A stretch of 64,000 nucleotides of DNA from Chanos chanos (GCF_902362185.1 NC_044496.1:50924636-50988635); one strand, 5' to 3'; counted from the first letter of the stretch, positions 19,429 to 32,554 are shown. Notes: generated by a model not told the origin, from the sequence alone. Numbers and translations: made by a program.

Positions 19429-21854
19429 TTAGCAAGCCTGGAACCAGCGGTGGCGCCTCATCTGTTTCAGGGTTGGACGATCCTCTGGATTTTCTTTCAG
19501 GCACCAGCGAATCAGGTCTTGGAACTCTATGTGAAAGAGAAAGAAAGTTAAGTATGGACTTAAAAACGGGACAAATCAACCAACTACATGAGAGATGTGG
19601 AAGTTCTGTAATGAATGTGGTCCTTTCTGTTAGTTTGTGTATGTTGGCCATAAGAAAAATGTGTTTGGCTTTGTGCCAACTTCTTTACCAGCAGATGGTC
19701 CTTGAGGGAAAGGTAGATGGCCCTGGATGATCTGTTGCCTGGAGGTGAATGGTGCAAAGCCACACACTAGACGGAACATGGTCACTCCCACAGACCAGAC
19801 AGTGGCTGGGCCTGCCATATACTCACTATGCAGGAACCATTCAGGTGGTGCATATTGAAAGGTCCCTGCAAAATAGTCGTAAGGGCAGTCCTGGAGCAGG
19901 TCTCTGCAGCCAAAGTCGATGAGTTTGATCGTGTGAGAGTCCGTCAGAATGAGCATGTTTTCAGGCTTCACGTCACGGTGGAGAACCCCGCGCTTCTCGC
20001 AGTGACGCAAAGCCCTCAACAACTGCTTCATCACCTCGCGAGTCACATTCTCGTCCAGAGGGCCACCCTGCGCTTCGCAGAATTCGGCGAGATCCTGACA
20101 GGGTTCAAGCAGCTCCAAGATCAAAACGAACTGACTTGGTTGTTCAAACCACTCCAACAGCCGCAGGATGTTTGAACAATGAGGGGCTGTGTTCACCATG
20201 CTCATCAGAGCCACCTCCAAAGGTAAAGTACCCTGTCCAGGCTACAGAAAACACAGGTTATGTGAAGGGAAGTTTGTGCTTTGTGCCATTAACACAGGTT
20301 CAATGGGATCATGCTTCAAATTCAGTATTGCTCTCTCTAGTGCCCTGAGAACAGCTTAAAAAATCAGTGAAACACAAATAGATAACTTACAATCTCAAGC
20401 GTCTCCTCTGCCCTGTCTTTAGAGATATACTTGATGGCAACCTGAAGAAATCAAAATCTGACCTGAGTCTACATATATCTCTGAGCTGTGACGATTAGAA
20501 TGCTACAATCACTACACAAACATGAAGCCAATCAGAAAAGGTAGTTCAACAGTAGTGGTAGTTACATTTCTTTCAATGGCTGAAGCTAGGGGAATGCTGT
20601 CGCACAATATTTCAGATGAAAATAAACTAATAAAGAGTTCCACTTGTAATATGAAGCTTTTTACACTGTTATTAAAGTGATCGTACTTCAAATCAGTGAC
20701 AGCAAAAGTTTGATGAGTTTTAATAAGGCCAGCAAACTATGAGACAAAGATTTTGGATGTGACACAAAAAACAGAGGGTTATAGTTACGGTCTTACAGGC
20801 ATTTGATCCTCAATGCGGATCCCAGCAAAAACACTTCCAAATCCACCTTCTCCAAGGAAGTGCTGCTCCATGTACGACTCCTCAAACGTAGCTACGATGT
20901 GAAGAAAACATATGTTACTCTCTGTGAGAACGTTATATCTGAAACATTTCCATGAGGTGACTATCAGATCAATTTCAGACCTCTGCGTTGGCGTTTGGCA
21001 CGTCTGCCGCCTTTGGTGGAAAGGCCTGCTTTTTGCCGGGACCGCTTCAACCCCTGATGCCCTGGCTCTTCCTGTGGAGGTTTATCCTCCTTCTCCTCAC
21101 AAAGTCTGCTGGACTTTGTGTGGCCCTCACTGTTCGGCTGAAGCTTCTTGCTACAGCCCTGCCTCATACTGATCTGAGGCCTGTGGCCCGTGGCCTGTCC
21201 AATGGCCACGTCTGGGGCCATAGCGGAAGAGACAGCTGCCACCCGGCCCTTGGGCGCTACAGTGGGGCAACTCTGACCGGCTACTTCCAAACATTTGTCT
21301 GGATCGACAGGCAATGGAGGCAGTGGGGTTTGGAGGTGGGTGCTAAATACTGCTCTCTCCTCTCTCTCTCCACTAAACTGTGAGCACGGCTCTCTCTTCC
21401 TCCTGATTGCCTTGCATGTCTTGTACAGAAAACTATCTGAAGCTGAGAGGAAACAGCAGTAAAAAGATTACTGGAACCTTTTAAGGATACACCCTTGTCT
21501 GCTAATTCTGTTAACATCATTTCTCATTACAAAACATTAAGTGTACTATCTTTCATGACTGGAACTCTTCAAAAGTTTTTTTAATGTATACTTTAGAGCT
21601 GTTCCGGCACACACATTAATTCAGTGACAATTGTTCTCAATACTAGTCTGTTACAAATGGAAAATGACCAGAAATTAAATTTACCAGTTGTATGGATTAT
21701 CGATACGGGCCTTTTTTAAAAAACGAACGGTCGGGATCGTGTCACAACATTGTTATTTGTTTTCTGATCGCTGTTATATTAAATATGACTGTAAACAAGG
21801 CATAAATAGTACTCGCTAATAATAGTACTTACCCGGTTTCGTTTTCAAAAACAT
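19429..21854 (-). CDS. K3: PIM-family Ser/Thr kinase, complete
   Basis: Exons are 21854-21833, 21442-20981, 20891-20797, 20441-20391, 20232-19689 and 19526-19429 (TAA), 423 codons. Splice sites and phases are as in K2. The copy-specific changes lie in the core: DFGCRD replaces DFGCGD just after the metal-binding motif, TIKLID replaces TVKLID, GPLDEN replaces GSLDEN, and TSRQQII replaces TSSRQII. The Gly loop, VAIK, HRD and PPEW are unchanged, so activity is plausible, but the Arg two residues after DFG is unlike every other copy. The donor of the catalytic exon reads GCTG|GTAAAG instead of GCAG|GTAAAG, with no effect on the protein. Confidence 0.88.
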
Positions 21855-24301
21855 TTCTCTGTGCCTTATTTAGTTTTACTTTGTAAAAGACCATAAAAAT
21901 GTCGCCTGAGATAAATCTCATCAATTTCATTTTTGTTGTCTTATCATGTATCCGCTGACAACCTCGCAGAATTCGAAGGTGTTCATTATGATTTAGTGAC
22001 AATTCGAAGATAAACTTAAGAACTTTGGTTACCATGTCAACATTACCTTTAAGGAAGTCTAAATGGCGAGATGTCCGTATCGGAAGAAGCTTTTTCCAAT
22101 GATGGATGCAGGATTTCAACACTAAGTTACACTCCATCATAACCCACCCTAGCCCTCTCCAGTCCACTAATTATCCGACCCCCGTACACAGAGAGCAGAA
22201 TCTACCCCAGAGCACAGCGGTAGTCATATAAATTACTTTTGAAAGAAATAACCCGAACAGTCAGGACACTGAACCGTAAATGTATCTGACAGCATGAACT
22301 GTAAGGGGTCTGAGGTAATACCAATACCGGCCACATTCCTCATGTAAAGGCAGACTACACGAAACCTCCGCTCCTAGATTAGCCTGAGCGCTAACATGAA
22401 GGGGACGAGGATGACGATCCAAATCAGCCGTTTTTCCGTGGCGTTTCAACATTTTCAGTCAGCAGAATATAAGAGTTTTAACCATGTTCAAATGCTCTCC
22501 TTTAAAGCAGCCTTTAAAGACTGATAGTCCCCAAAACTTTTAATATAAGTTACCTCGATGCTACATCTTTCCAAGTCTCCTTAAACGCAATTGCATTGAA
22601 ATTTGTCTCTCGCCACTGACCCGCATAAATCTTTCATCCCCGTTATTCAGATCTGTTTAACGGACTCGAGCTGGCCCGTTGCAGTGGACTAGTTGTGAGA
22701 CGAGCAAGAGACAAGAAATGATTCTTCAAGGCTGCACATGAACAAAATCAGAGGAAAACGTCATGTTTTTAGAATCTGTCATGTCTCACCCCACCTCTTC
22801 CAACACCTCCCCTCTATTTGTTTCACTCATACTGCCTTTGTGGGAATCCAGCAATTCAGTAGTTTGCACAGTGCAACATACCTTTTTCTTGCCATTTCAA
22901 GGGATATCGTTATGTTTAGTCAAGTGTGGCTGTTCAGTACTTTATACAACACTACTCACATAGCTCAGCCCAAATTCCAAACTAAAACCACAGCAATGAT
23001 GGAAAAGGGAAACCTGAAGTGAGTGCCATCGACACCTCTCGTATAGAGCTGGCCAAATTAGCTGAAATTGGGAACGCCCCGTTATATTTCTCTCCTAGGT
23101 CCTAGTGTCCCATTTTTCTACATATCGACAGACATCTCGTCTGACGGAAAAACCGCAGTGAAAATCATTTCCAGAATGACCGGAATCTTATGTGATCTAA
23201 AAACTGGTCTTTTCAGTAACAATAAAAACAAAAAATAAATGAAAAAACACAGAGGGCTTACAGGAGTCCTCACATAAATGTGGCTCTTTATGGAAGCCAA
23301 AATTGTCAGTGTACTGCCATCAGCTGACAAGGTATTTGCTCCACAGGTATGTGGCCTCAGACATAAATAGTGATAACCGAGAAGTGTCAGCTAAATGAAC
23401 AAAGCTCTAATAGATATGAGGTATTATTTAAGAAGACCATGTCTTTTGAACTGATGACATGCTCCCTGTACAGATTCCTTTGTCTGATGGAAATGCAGAT
23501 TAGATTGTGCTGAATGTCCATTTTCAAATTTTTAAAACTGTTAGAGCTCACATGTCACCTACTCTTTTGTATAGTTCTCTACTATATATGTTTTCTCAGT
23601 TGGGCTGATTAGTTTAGACAGTGAATTCATGAATTCCACTCAATACAAACGGGTTCCTCAATTTGAATTAAGCCTATTTTTGTAATTTTGCAATTTAAAT
23701 GTCGGATTTTGTGGAAACTAAGACAACACATTCATTTATATTTCACAAATTGAACTGATGTGTGCTTACGCACCATGTCAGAAAAGACTGAGTTTTGTTT
23801 TTTGTTTAACAGTTTGTAAGAAGGACTCTTTTGGCCAAATACAGTTCATATAAAGAAACAAAGAAAGGTCTTACCTCTTTTTCATTATTTGTCATTCACA
23901 TGTACTTTTTACCCTTGAGTGCTTTCCTCATGAGGTATTTCAACTTTTACTTGTGTCACTTTCCAGAGAGGTGTCTTTTACCTTTGCTTTGCATTATTAC
24001 ATGTGTAAGTACAATGTGACTGCCCTTTAACTTCATGACATTACAGCCCACATCTATTTTATGTGACAAACTGGTAATGCCGTTGTAAAAACCAGACTTC
24101 ACAGAAATGACTTTGTACTTTGGGACTATGGATATAAATGTTGATTCTTTCTTACATTTAGGTGGAGTGACATTCAAGGCCTGCAGGCCGTCCCTCACTG
24201 CAGCTGATGTCACTGTTTACATCTCAACAACAAGACACAAGCTGATGGCAAAGGTTTAGGAAAGTGGCCAAGAGGAAATCTTTGAGGTCCAGAAGAAACA
24301 T
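21855..24301. other. Upstream region of K3 and spacer
   Basis: The upstream ORF runs across the K3 ATG here (it lacks the stop seen in K1 and K2). A one-base insertion in a T-run near 22090 distinguishes it from other copies. The segment 23540-23770 replaces the T2 insertion seen after K1, K5 and K6. An exon-like 92-bp block lies at 24162-24253 (plus strand, as at 5598). No complete gene is seen. Confidence 0.45.
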
Positions 24302-25783
24302 TACAGTTTTTTTCGGAATCCTTAAACACTAACAGTGATTGTTGAAGCAATCTCTGAAACCATTAACACTTGTATCCAATGCATTTACCAAGTGTGCCAA
24401 GCTGAATGCACATTCTCTGCTTTACACTCAGTTTGTAATTTTATAACACACTTTTTGCAAAACTGTAAGCACAACTCACTGCTTTATACAGTTTTTTTTT
24501 TACAATTGCTTAAACACTAAAATTCAAAATAACACACAGTTACTGAAACCTGACACTCAAGGAGCAAAACCTCAGCCCAGATCTGCACAACTATAAGCAC
24601 ATTCTCAGCCTTTCACTTTTTGCAAAACACCACACACAGTGTTTTGCAAAACACTAAACACACTTCTTTACATTAGACACAGAAATCTAACATGATGTCA
24701 CTTCTTTGCCACTTCAAGGCACTTCCCTTCAAAATACCACGCTTATGAACCAATTGATCAAACACGGCCGTCAGGTGTACAGACACTTAGGTGCAAAATG
24801 CAGCCTTTGAAAATGCATGGATGTTTTGACTGATTTTCAATGTGGAGAGAAATAAATATTTGTATCAGTGTGCAAGACTGGTGTTGTGTTTGGCCAATAT
24901 ATTCATCTACTTTACTCTAACAATATCTCTGAAAAAAATCAAACCCAGACTATATCATTAAAAAAGTAGAAATGTTAAAAGTGTTTTAGAGCACAGGGGT
25001 GTGTAACTGGTTCAAACAGAACTGGATCGTATGAACCATGTGTGTGCCATACAGTGACAAAGTTCAGTTTTTATAAATTACTGTATAGTTTTGAATGAAA
25101 TGTTTAATTTTGCAAAAGATCTGAAGTGTTCTGCTACTTGTGTGTGTGGTTGTGTGAATTGTGTGTAACGTTTTGACCAAACGAGCCTTGTTTTCAAAAC
25201 CATGCTTAAGCAATCGTGAAAAACTGTCACGTGACGTGAATGAAGTCTTATGGCCAAGCCCACAAAGAAGGTGAGATTTAGCCCAATTTCTTTCTTTAGC
25301 ACAAATGTTTTTGTTTTCTTTTACTGCACCTCTGTTGTTTGAGGAGTGTTAGAGCACTTTAAGAAAAAAAACTTTTCCCCCTTATTTGTATTGATAGTGT
25401 ATTATGTTTGGAATACACATCCATACTTTACACATTTGGATACCTGTGTGTATGTGTGTTTACTACATGTATGACAAATCTTTACGGTAAACTGCTATAC
25501 CCTGCACACGGAAAAAGCTAAAACCACAAGTGTTTCTCACTTATAATATCAGTGTTTAGTTGGTGCTTTGTTTGCTTATTCATAGTAGGTTTGAGTGTAT
25601 TGTATTGACGCAAAAACACATTTTTCAAAAGAGTTTGAAGAGTTTTGCAAGAATTGTTTACTTTTGCAAGAAATGTATAAAGTTTTGTTGGTTAGGTGTA
25701 GGATTTTGTGTTTAGTGTGTATAGTTTTGCAAAAATAGCCTAAACTTTCAAAGATAGTGCTTAAGTAATCAGAAAAAACTGTA
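24302..25783. mobile_element. T3: non-autonomous TA-flanked transposon, carrying a nested T1
   Basis: The left end TACAGTTTTTTTCGGAATCC and the reversed right end TACAGTTTTTTCTGATTACT frame 1.48 kb, of which 741 bp is the nested T1 (24487-25227). T3 itself is therefore about 0.74 kb with no coding capacity. The shared TACAGTTTTTT start suggests it was mobilised by the same transposase family as T1. Confidence 0.7.
24487..25227. mobile_element. Short T1 derivative (741 bp) nested in T3
   Basis: It keeps the T1 ends (left TACAG plus T-run and ACAATTGCTTAAACAC; right GCTTAAGCAATCGTGAAAAA then CTGT). The interior between the left 300 bp and right 430 bp is gone, including the whole transposase. 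The final TA at the right edge has changed to CA. Confidence 0.7.
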
Positions 25784-27333
25784 ATGCTTGTCTCGAATGT
25801 ATTTTATATTAGTAAAAAGGATCACCTACACAATTATATAGGCTTCTGGGTAAATATTTTCTTAACAAAGGAGTCTGAAAATCATATTTCTGCATATGGC
25901 CAGAAATGCTACCTTAACCAAACTTATTCAGAGTTGAGAGTGATGCTCAGTAAAGGTCCTATGGTCACCACTTGACGCTGAAGGATCTTGTTCAGTTTTC
26001 CATTTTCCTCTTCCTTTATTTTCATTTTATTTCTTCTGCTTGTTTCCATGTCAACCAAGCAAATCTATCCAGGAGCCATTCAGAAAGATCAAGTTCTCTG
26101 AATGCATAGTGTATTCGTCAGTGTTTTCTGTGATGCCACCGAGGATGGCGCCAGAGCCCAGAGAAAGAGTGTCCACGGTCACTTAAACAGGCTTTAACAC
26201 ATAGAGCAATGAATGAAATATCATTGTGGCTGGAAAATAAAATACCCTTTAGCCAACTGACTAAGTCCACAGCCTTGACACAAAAGTCAATGTTTGTCTA
26301 CCCTTTCCTCAGTGAGAGAGGTAGACTCTCTGTATAAGAGCAGAAAGTTGCTCAGCCAACAAGCCTTGTCCTAATGAGTTGAGGGTTCGAATCACTTGAG
26401 CTAACTACCATGCAATTAAAAAACAGCTTACCAGACCATATTTTTTTTCCTTTCTTACAAAGATCCTGAAAGTGCTGCAGTAAATTTCATGTGGTTCCAC
26501 AATGAGCGTGTTGTATCAGATTTCATGTCATCATACATTGCTTTGTAAAGCCACTGTAACTCATGTGCAGCACAAGACCACAAGCACCATCAGTAAACAA
26601 AGACTATTATAAGACTGACTAAAGTGAGAGTAGTAACATTGTTTAGTTTACATATCTAAAAGTCACAGCAGGTGTTGCCTATACATAGTCAGTGTGTAAT
26701 AGCCTATTTACGCATCAAAGTTGCAGCATTGTCAAAGTTTTCTTTAACGTGACTATCCTATTTTTGCCTGACATAATCTACAATCATTGTGCAACACATT
26801 TAGATCTGATGTAGCCTTGTGAGGAGGGTAATCTGGAGTTTGTTAATATCAGCATCTTTATATCCCAGCTCGGACCAATTTAGTGTGAGAACGGCATGTA
26901 ATTTGGAGTTTGCTTACTTCCTCTGATGATGAAGTAGCTAATTGTGAGATGTCACAACAACACTCTCTCAAAACAAAATTCTTTAACTGCGATGCAGTGA
27001 TATTCATTGATCCAAACAGTCGAAGGCAGAGTCAGATGTCTCTTATTAAAGGGTGAAATATGACAATCTTTCCTCCCACTTTGTGTTGAAATATTTGGTT
27101 CCATGTCATGGGTCGATGATAATCAAAAACTTGACAACGTTCAACAGTTACGATACTGGTTATTTAATATCTAACTTATTACAAAACCATTCGTAGCCAT
27201 TTATTAATATACAGTGCAAACAGCCAAATACAGTGAGTCTAACATTTTTAACAATTCAACTGGAAAAAATGCTTCAGTTGGATTCCATTGTGTGGTGAAT
27301 TCTAGGCACTTAAGTGTTGAAATATTCATGCAG
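25784..27333. other. Spacer between T3 and C3, containing the empty T1 site and a tRNA-like relic
   Basis: It is shared nearly base for base with 46544-48086. The empty T1 target (GGCATGTAATTTGG) is at 26893-26906. The plus-strand open frame at 25784-25975 has no recognisable product. The right 0.4 kb is the conserved 3' flank of C3. Confidence 0.45.
26333..26402 (+). pseudogene. tRNA-like relic, possibly a tRNA-derived SINE head
   Basis: GGGTTCGAATC (from 26383) is a perfect tRNA B-box/T-loop motif. About 30 bp upstream, TTGCTCAGCCAAC resembles a degraded A box. The acceptor stem does not pair convincingly, so a functional tRNA is unlikely. The same relic lies near 47093-47165. Confidence 0.3.
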
Positions 27334-28328
27334 TTATTTGTTGTCAGCTTGGTCTACGCTTTGCTGCAGTTTTTCATGAACAGTCTTCGGCTGATGCTCT
27401 GCTCCCAGCGTGCCTCTGGCTTCCAGCAGCAGTGCTGGCATACAGGAGGGACCATACTGTGGAAAGAGATGCTGGCTGAGATAGGGAACCCAAATTCTGT
27501 ACATCCACTGTCGCATTGATAATGGCTTCATTTGAAATTTTCACTTCAAATGAAGCAGAAATGTAACTGAGAACTCCTCTCCCCATAACTCACTCATTTA
27601 GCTTTTCAGAGTAAACTCTGTAAGAACTACCGCTTTGTATTTGCTTACTCTCCATGGCTACTAAATCTCTAAGTCCAGCTACAACACTGTACAATACCTC
27701 CAAAACATTTAGTGTGTAACACCATGCAGCCCTTTCTATATCACTGTCAGCAGTTTCATTCCAAATTCAATCAAAATTGAATTAGTTCTCGGGTTCACTT
27801 GATCTGAGATTTAACAAATTCCGCTATAGAGGAACAGCCCACAATATGAAAAAAACAAAAAACAAAAACGTGATGATGGATGAAAGTCAGAGGACAAATG
27901 CTCACCACTGGCTCTTCATCAGGGTGAGTGTTGCAGTGCTGGAGGTAGCTCCTGTGAAGCTTGGTCAGGTCACTGAGGAAGGACCAAGCTTTTCTCAGGT
28001 CTGTGAGCCTCTGCTCCAGCTCATCACGCTCTTTCTGTAGTCTCCGCACATGAGCCTCACTCCTGAAAATGGATGGACAGAGAAATAAAAAGAGAAATGA
28101 AAACAGACGTCAGTTTGCATCAAATGTTCAATATAGCTTCTGGAATGGAAGAGACGGAAAACTGGAACTGGAGACTGAATCGTTACATTTTTTGTCCCAA
28201 TACAAAAAAAAAGAATTTTACATAAATAACAGATTATTGATGCTTAATTTAAGTAATGCAATAAGGAAAAGGTTACTCACCCTAAGTTCCTGCTGCACCC
28301 TTTTTAACGTTATTGTCATTCTACTCAT
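27334..28328 (-). CDS. C3: small predicted coiled-coil protein, unrecognised
   Basis: Proposed exons are 28328-28281, 28055-27906 and 27507-27334 (TAA instead of TGA at the same codon). The N-terminus reads MSRMTITLKRV (Lys to Ile at residue 6), and near the C-terminus QSVDQAD replaces QILDQAD. A GC box lies at 28830-28837. The gene with its flanks is nearly identical to C5, about 20.75 kb away, consistent with block duplication or conversion. Confidence 0.55.
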
Positions 28329-29002
28329 GTTTATTTTCACACTGTTTAAACTTGTACTTACACCACGTCGCTGGGATAACTAGGTTAAAATGGAAAAAAA
28401 CCTGCCACATTATGGAATTGTACTTTCACTGTCAGTCATCTCCATTCAGTATTTTGCTTGTACACTTGCGCCAAATACCTGGTGTTTAACCGCGAACGTG
28501 GTCGAACGTTTACTTCAAACCACTACATTTTCTGCGGGTACACTGAAAAACAAGACTTCAAAACTGTTAAAAAGCAAATGCTTATCTACCAATACGGACA
28601 CATACTGAAATTGCATATTACAAGAGTTTTAGAAAGATTCCCAACTCAACATGGATGCTTAAATTGAATATGTGCCAGCAATTGTTCCATTATCACCCAA
28701 AAATGATCCATTCCACAACTACGTTTCTTATTCTTCCTGCTTTTGAAAGCGACATGCAATAATATCGGGGCAACACCACCAACTAACGACTTGAAATGGC
28801 GCTGACACAATGGATTGGGCACTTGAAGTGGGGCGGGACTGCTCTAGGTCCTCGAGGGACAGGTACCTCAAATTTTCCACCCTCTTCTTTACCTACATGT
28901 TTACTGTGATTAATAAATTTTGTATCAAGTTTCATTTACTAAATTCCATAGGAAAATTTCTATGTTTTCTAATATGAATCATATCAAAATTAGATGTAAA
29001 TC
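28329..29002 (-). promoter_or_regulatory. Intergenic region between K4 and C3
   Basis: The GC box is at 28830-28837 and a GTAAGT donor on the minus strand lies just upstream of the C3 ATG. No other feature is seen. Confidence 0.35.
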
Positions 29003-31423
29003 TTAGCAAGCCTGGAACCAGCGGTGGCGCCTCATCTGTTTCAGGGTTGGACGATCCTCTGGATTTTCTTTCAGGCACCAGCGAATCAGGTCTTGGAACT
29101 CTATGTGAAAGAGAAAGAAAGTTAAGTATGGAATTAAAAACGGGACAAATCAACCCACTACATGAGAGATGTGGAAGTTCCGTGGTGAATGTGGTCCTTT
29201 CTGTTAGTTTGTGTATGTTGGCCATAAGAAAAAAGAGTTTGACTTTGTGCCAACGTCTTTACCTGCAGATGGTCCTTGAGGGAAAGGTAGATGGCTCTGG
29301 ATGATCTGTCGACTGGAGGTGAATGGTGCAAAGCCACACACTAGACGGAACATGGTCACTCCCACAGACCAGACAGTGGCTGGGCCTGCCATATACTCAC
29401 TATGCAGGAACCATTCAGGTGGTGCATATTGAAAGGTCCCTGCAAAGTAGTCGTAAGGGCAGTCCTGAAGCAGGTCTCCGCAGCCAAAGTCGATGAGTTT
29501 GACCGTGTGAGAGTCCGTCAGAATGAGCACGTTTTCAGGCTTCACGTCACGGTGGAGAACCCCGCGCTTCTCGCAGTGACGCAAAGCCCTCAACAACTGC
29601 TTCATCACCTCGCGAGTCACATTCTCATCCAGGGAGCCACCCTGCGCTTCGCAGAATTCGGCGAGATCCTGACAGGGTTCAAGCAGCTCCAGGATCAAAA
29701 CGAACTGACTTGGTTGTTCAAACCACTCCAACAGCCGTAGGATGTTTGAACAGTGAGGGGCTGCGTTCACCATGCTCATCAGAGCCACCTCCAAAGGCAA
29801 AGTACCCTGTCCAGGCTACACAAAACACAGGTGACGTGAAGGGAAGTTTGTGCTTTATGCCATTAACGCAGGTTCAATAGGATCAAGGTTCAAATGCAGT
29901 ATTGCTCTCTCTAGTGCCCTGAGAACAGCTTAAAAAATGAGTGAAACACAAATAGATAACTTACAATCTCAAGCGTCTCCTCTGCCCTGTCTTTAGAGAT
30001 ATACTTGATGGCAACCTGAAGAAATCAAAATCTGACCTGAGTCTACATATATCTCTGAGCTGTGACGATTAGAATGCTACAATCACTACACAAACATGAA
30101 GCCAATCAGAAAAGGTAGTTCAACAGTAGTGGTAGTTACATTTCTTTCAATGGCTGAAGCTAGGGGAATGCTGTCACACAATATTTGAGATGCAAATAAA
30201 CTAATAAAGAGTTCCAGTTGTAATATGAAGCTTTTTACACTGTTATTAAAGTGATCGTGCCTCAAATCGGTGACAGCAAAACTTTGATGAGTTTTAATAA
30301 GGCCAGCAAGCTATGAGACAAAGATTTTCATCGTGACACAAAAAACAGAGGGTTATAGTTACGGTCTTACAGGCATTTGATCCTCAATGCGGATCCCAGC
30401 AAAAACACTTCCAAATCCACCTTCTCCAAGGAAGTGCTGCTCCATGTACGACTCCTCAAACGTAGCTACGATGTGAAGAAAACATATGTTACTCTCTGTG
30501 AGAACGTTATATCTGAAACATTTCCATGAGGTGACTGTCAGATCAATTTCAGACCTCTGCGTTGGCGTTTGGTACGTCTGCCGCCTTTGGTGGAAAGGCC
30601 TGCTTTTTGCCGGGACCGCTTCAACCCCTGATGCCCTGGCTCTTCCTGGGGAGGTTTATCCTCCTCCTCCTCCTCACAAAGTCTGCTGGACTTTGTGTGG
30701 CCCTCACTGTTCGGCTGAAGCTTCTTGCTACAGCCCTGCCTCATACTGATCTGAGGCCTGTGGCCCGTGGCCTGTCCAATGGCCGCGTCTGGGGCCATAG
30801 CAGAAGCGACAGCTGCCACCCGGCCCTTGGGCGTTACAGTGGGGCAACTCTGACCGGCTACTTCCAAACATTTGTCTGGATCGACAGGCAATGGAGGCAG
30901 TGGGGTTTGGAGGTGGGTGCTAAACACTGCTCTCTCCTCTCTCTCTCCACTAAACTGTGAGCACGGCTCTCTCTTCCTCCTGATTGCCTTGCATGTCTTG
31001 TACAGAAAACTATCTGAAGCTGAGAGGAAACAGCAGTAAAAAGATTACTGGAACCTTTTAAGGATACACCCTTGTCTGCTAATTCTGTTAACATCATTTC
31101 TCATTACAAAACATTAAGTGTACTATCTTTCATGACTGGAACTCTTCAAAAGTTTTGTCATGTATACTTAAAAGCTGTTCCAGCACACACATTTATTCCG
31201 TGACAATTGTTTTCAATACTAGTCTGTTTCAAGTAGAAAACGACCAGAAATTAAATTTACCAGTTGTATGGATTATCGCCTTTTTTAAAAAACGAACGGT
31301 CGGGATCGTGTCACAACATTGTTATTTATTTTCTGATCGCAGTTATATTAAATATGACTGTAAACAAGGCATAAATAGTACTCGCTAATAATAGTACTCA
31401 CCCGGTTTCGTTTTCAAAAACAT
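29003..31423 (-). CDS. K4: PIM-family Ser/Thr kinase, complete
   Basis: Exons are 31423-31402, 31019-30555, 30465-30371, 30015-29965, 29806-29263 and 29100-29003 (TAA), 424 codons. The second exon is three bases longer than in the other copies, adding one Glu to an acidic run (EEEEE before DKPP) in the N-terminal extension. The first donor is GTGAGT where K1-K3 and K6 have GTAAGT. The core reads QIIQSHLPFP where K2 and K3 read QIIQGHLPFP. K6 shares this Ser, and the last exon with its flank is nearly identical in K4 and K6, so this end of the gene was copied between them recently. Confidence 0.9.
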
Positions 31424-32554
31424 TTCTCTGTGCCGTATTTAGTTTTACTTTGTAAAAGACCATAAAAAAGTCGCCTGAGATAAATCTCATCAATTTCACT
31501 TTTGTTGTCTTATCATGTATCCGCTGACAACCTCGCAGAATTCGAAGGTGTTCATTATGATTTAGTGGAAATTCGAAGATAAACTTAAGAACTTTGGTTA
31601 CCATGTCAACATTACCTTTAAGGAAGTCTAAATGGCGAGATGTCCGTATCGGAAGAAGCTTTTCCAATGATGGATGCAGGATTTCAACACTAAGTTACAC
31701 TCCATCATAACCCACCCTAGCCCTCTCCAGTCCCCTAATTACCCGACTCCCGTACACAGAGAGCAGAAATCTACCCAAGGGCACAGCGGTAGTCATATAA
31801 TCAAGTAACTTTTGAAAGAAGTAAACCGATATAACCCGACACTGAGCCTTAAATGTATCTGACAGTATGAACTGTACTGTTCTGAGGTAATACCAATACC
31901 GGCCAAATTCCTCATATAAAGGCAGACTGAGAGAAGCCTCTGCTCCTGCATTAGCCTGAGCGCTAACATGAAGGGGAGGAGGACGACGATCCAAATCAGC
32001 CGTTTTTCCGTGTCGTTTCAACATTTTCAATTAGCAGAATATAAGAGTTTTAACCATGTTCAAATGCTCTCCTTAAAAGCAGCCTTTAAAGACAGATACT
32101 CCCCAAAACTTTTTAATATAAGCTACCCCGATGCTACACCTTCCCAAGTCTCCTTAAAAGCAATTGCCCTGAAATTTGTCTCTAGCTACTGACCCGCATA
32201 GATCTTTCATCCCCGTTATTCAGAACGGTTTAACGGACTCGAGCTGGCCTCTTGCAGCGGACTAGTTGTGAGACGAGCAAGAGACAAGAAATGATTCTTC
32301 AAGGCTGCACATGAACAAAGTGAGAGGAAAACGTCATGTTTTTAGAATCTGTCGTGTCTCACCCCACCTCTTCCAACACCTCCCCTCTATTTGTTTCACT
32401 CATACTGCCTTTGTTGGAATCCAGAAATTCAGTAGTTTGCACAGTCCATCAACTTCACACCCAACAGGTTCATTTAACTTTTGCTTGCCATTTCAAGGGA
32501 TGTCGTTATGTTTAGCCAAGTGTGGCTATTGGGTACTTTATATAACACTGCTTC
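31424..32554. other. Upstream region of K4, no gene seen
   Basis: The upstream ORF runs in frame across the K4 ATG and through the first donor (last codons FENETG). The AACGG/CCGTT cluster is near 32213-32241. Confidence 0.45.

Noticed and set aside
25784-25975. 63-aa plus-strand ORF in the spacer after T3 (also near 46544)
   Set aside because: Identical only because the block was duplicated; no splice sites, homology or codon pattern support it.
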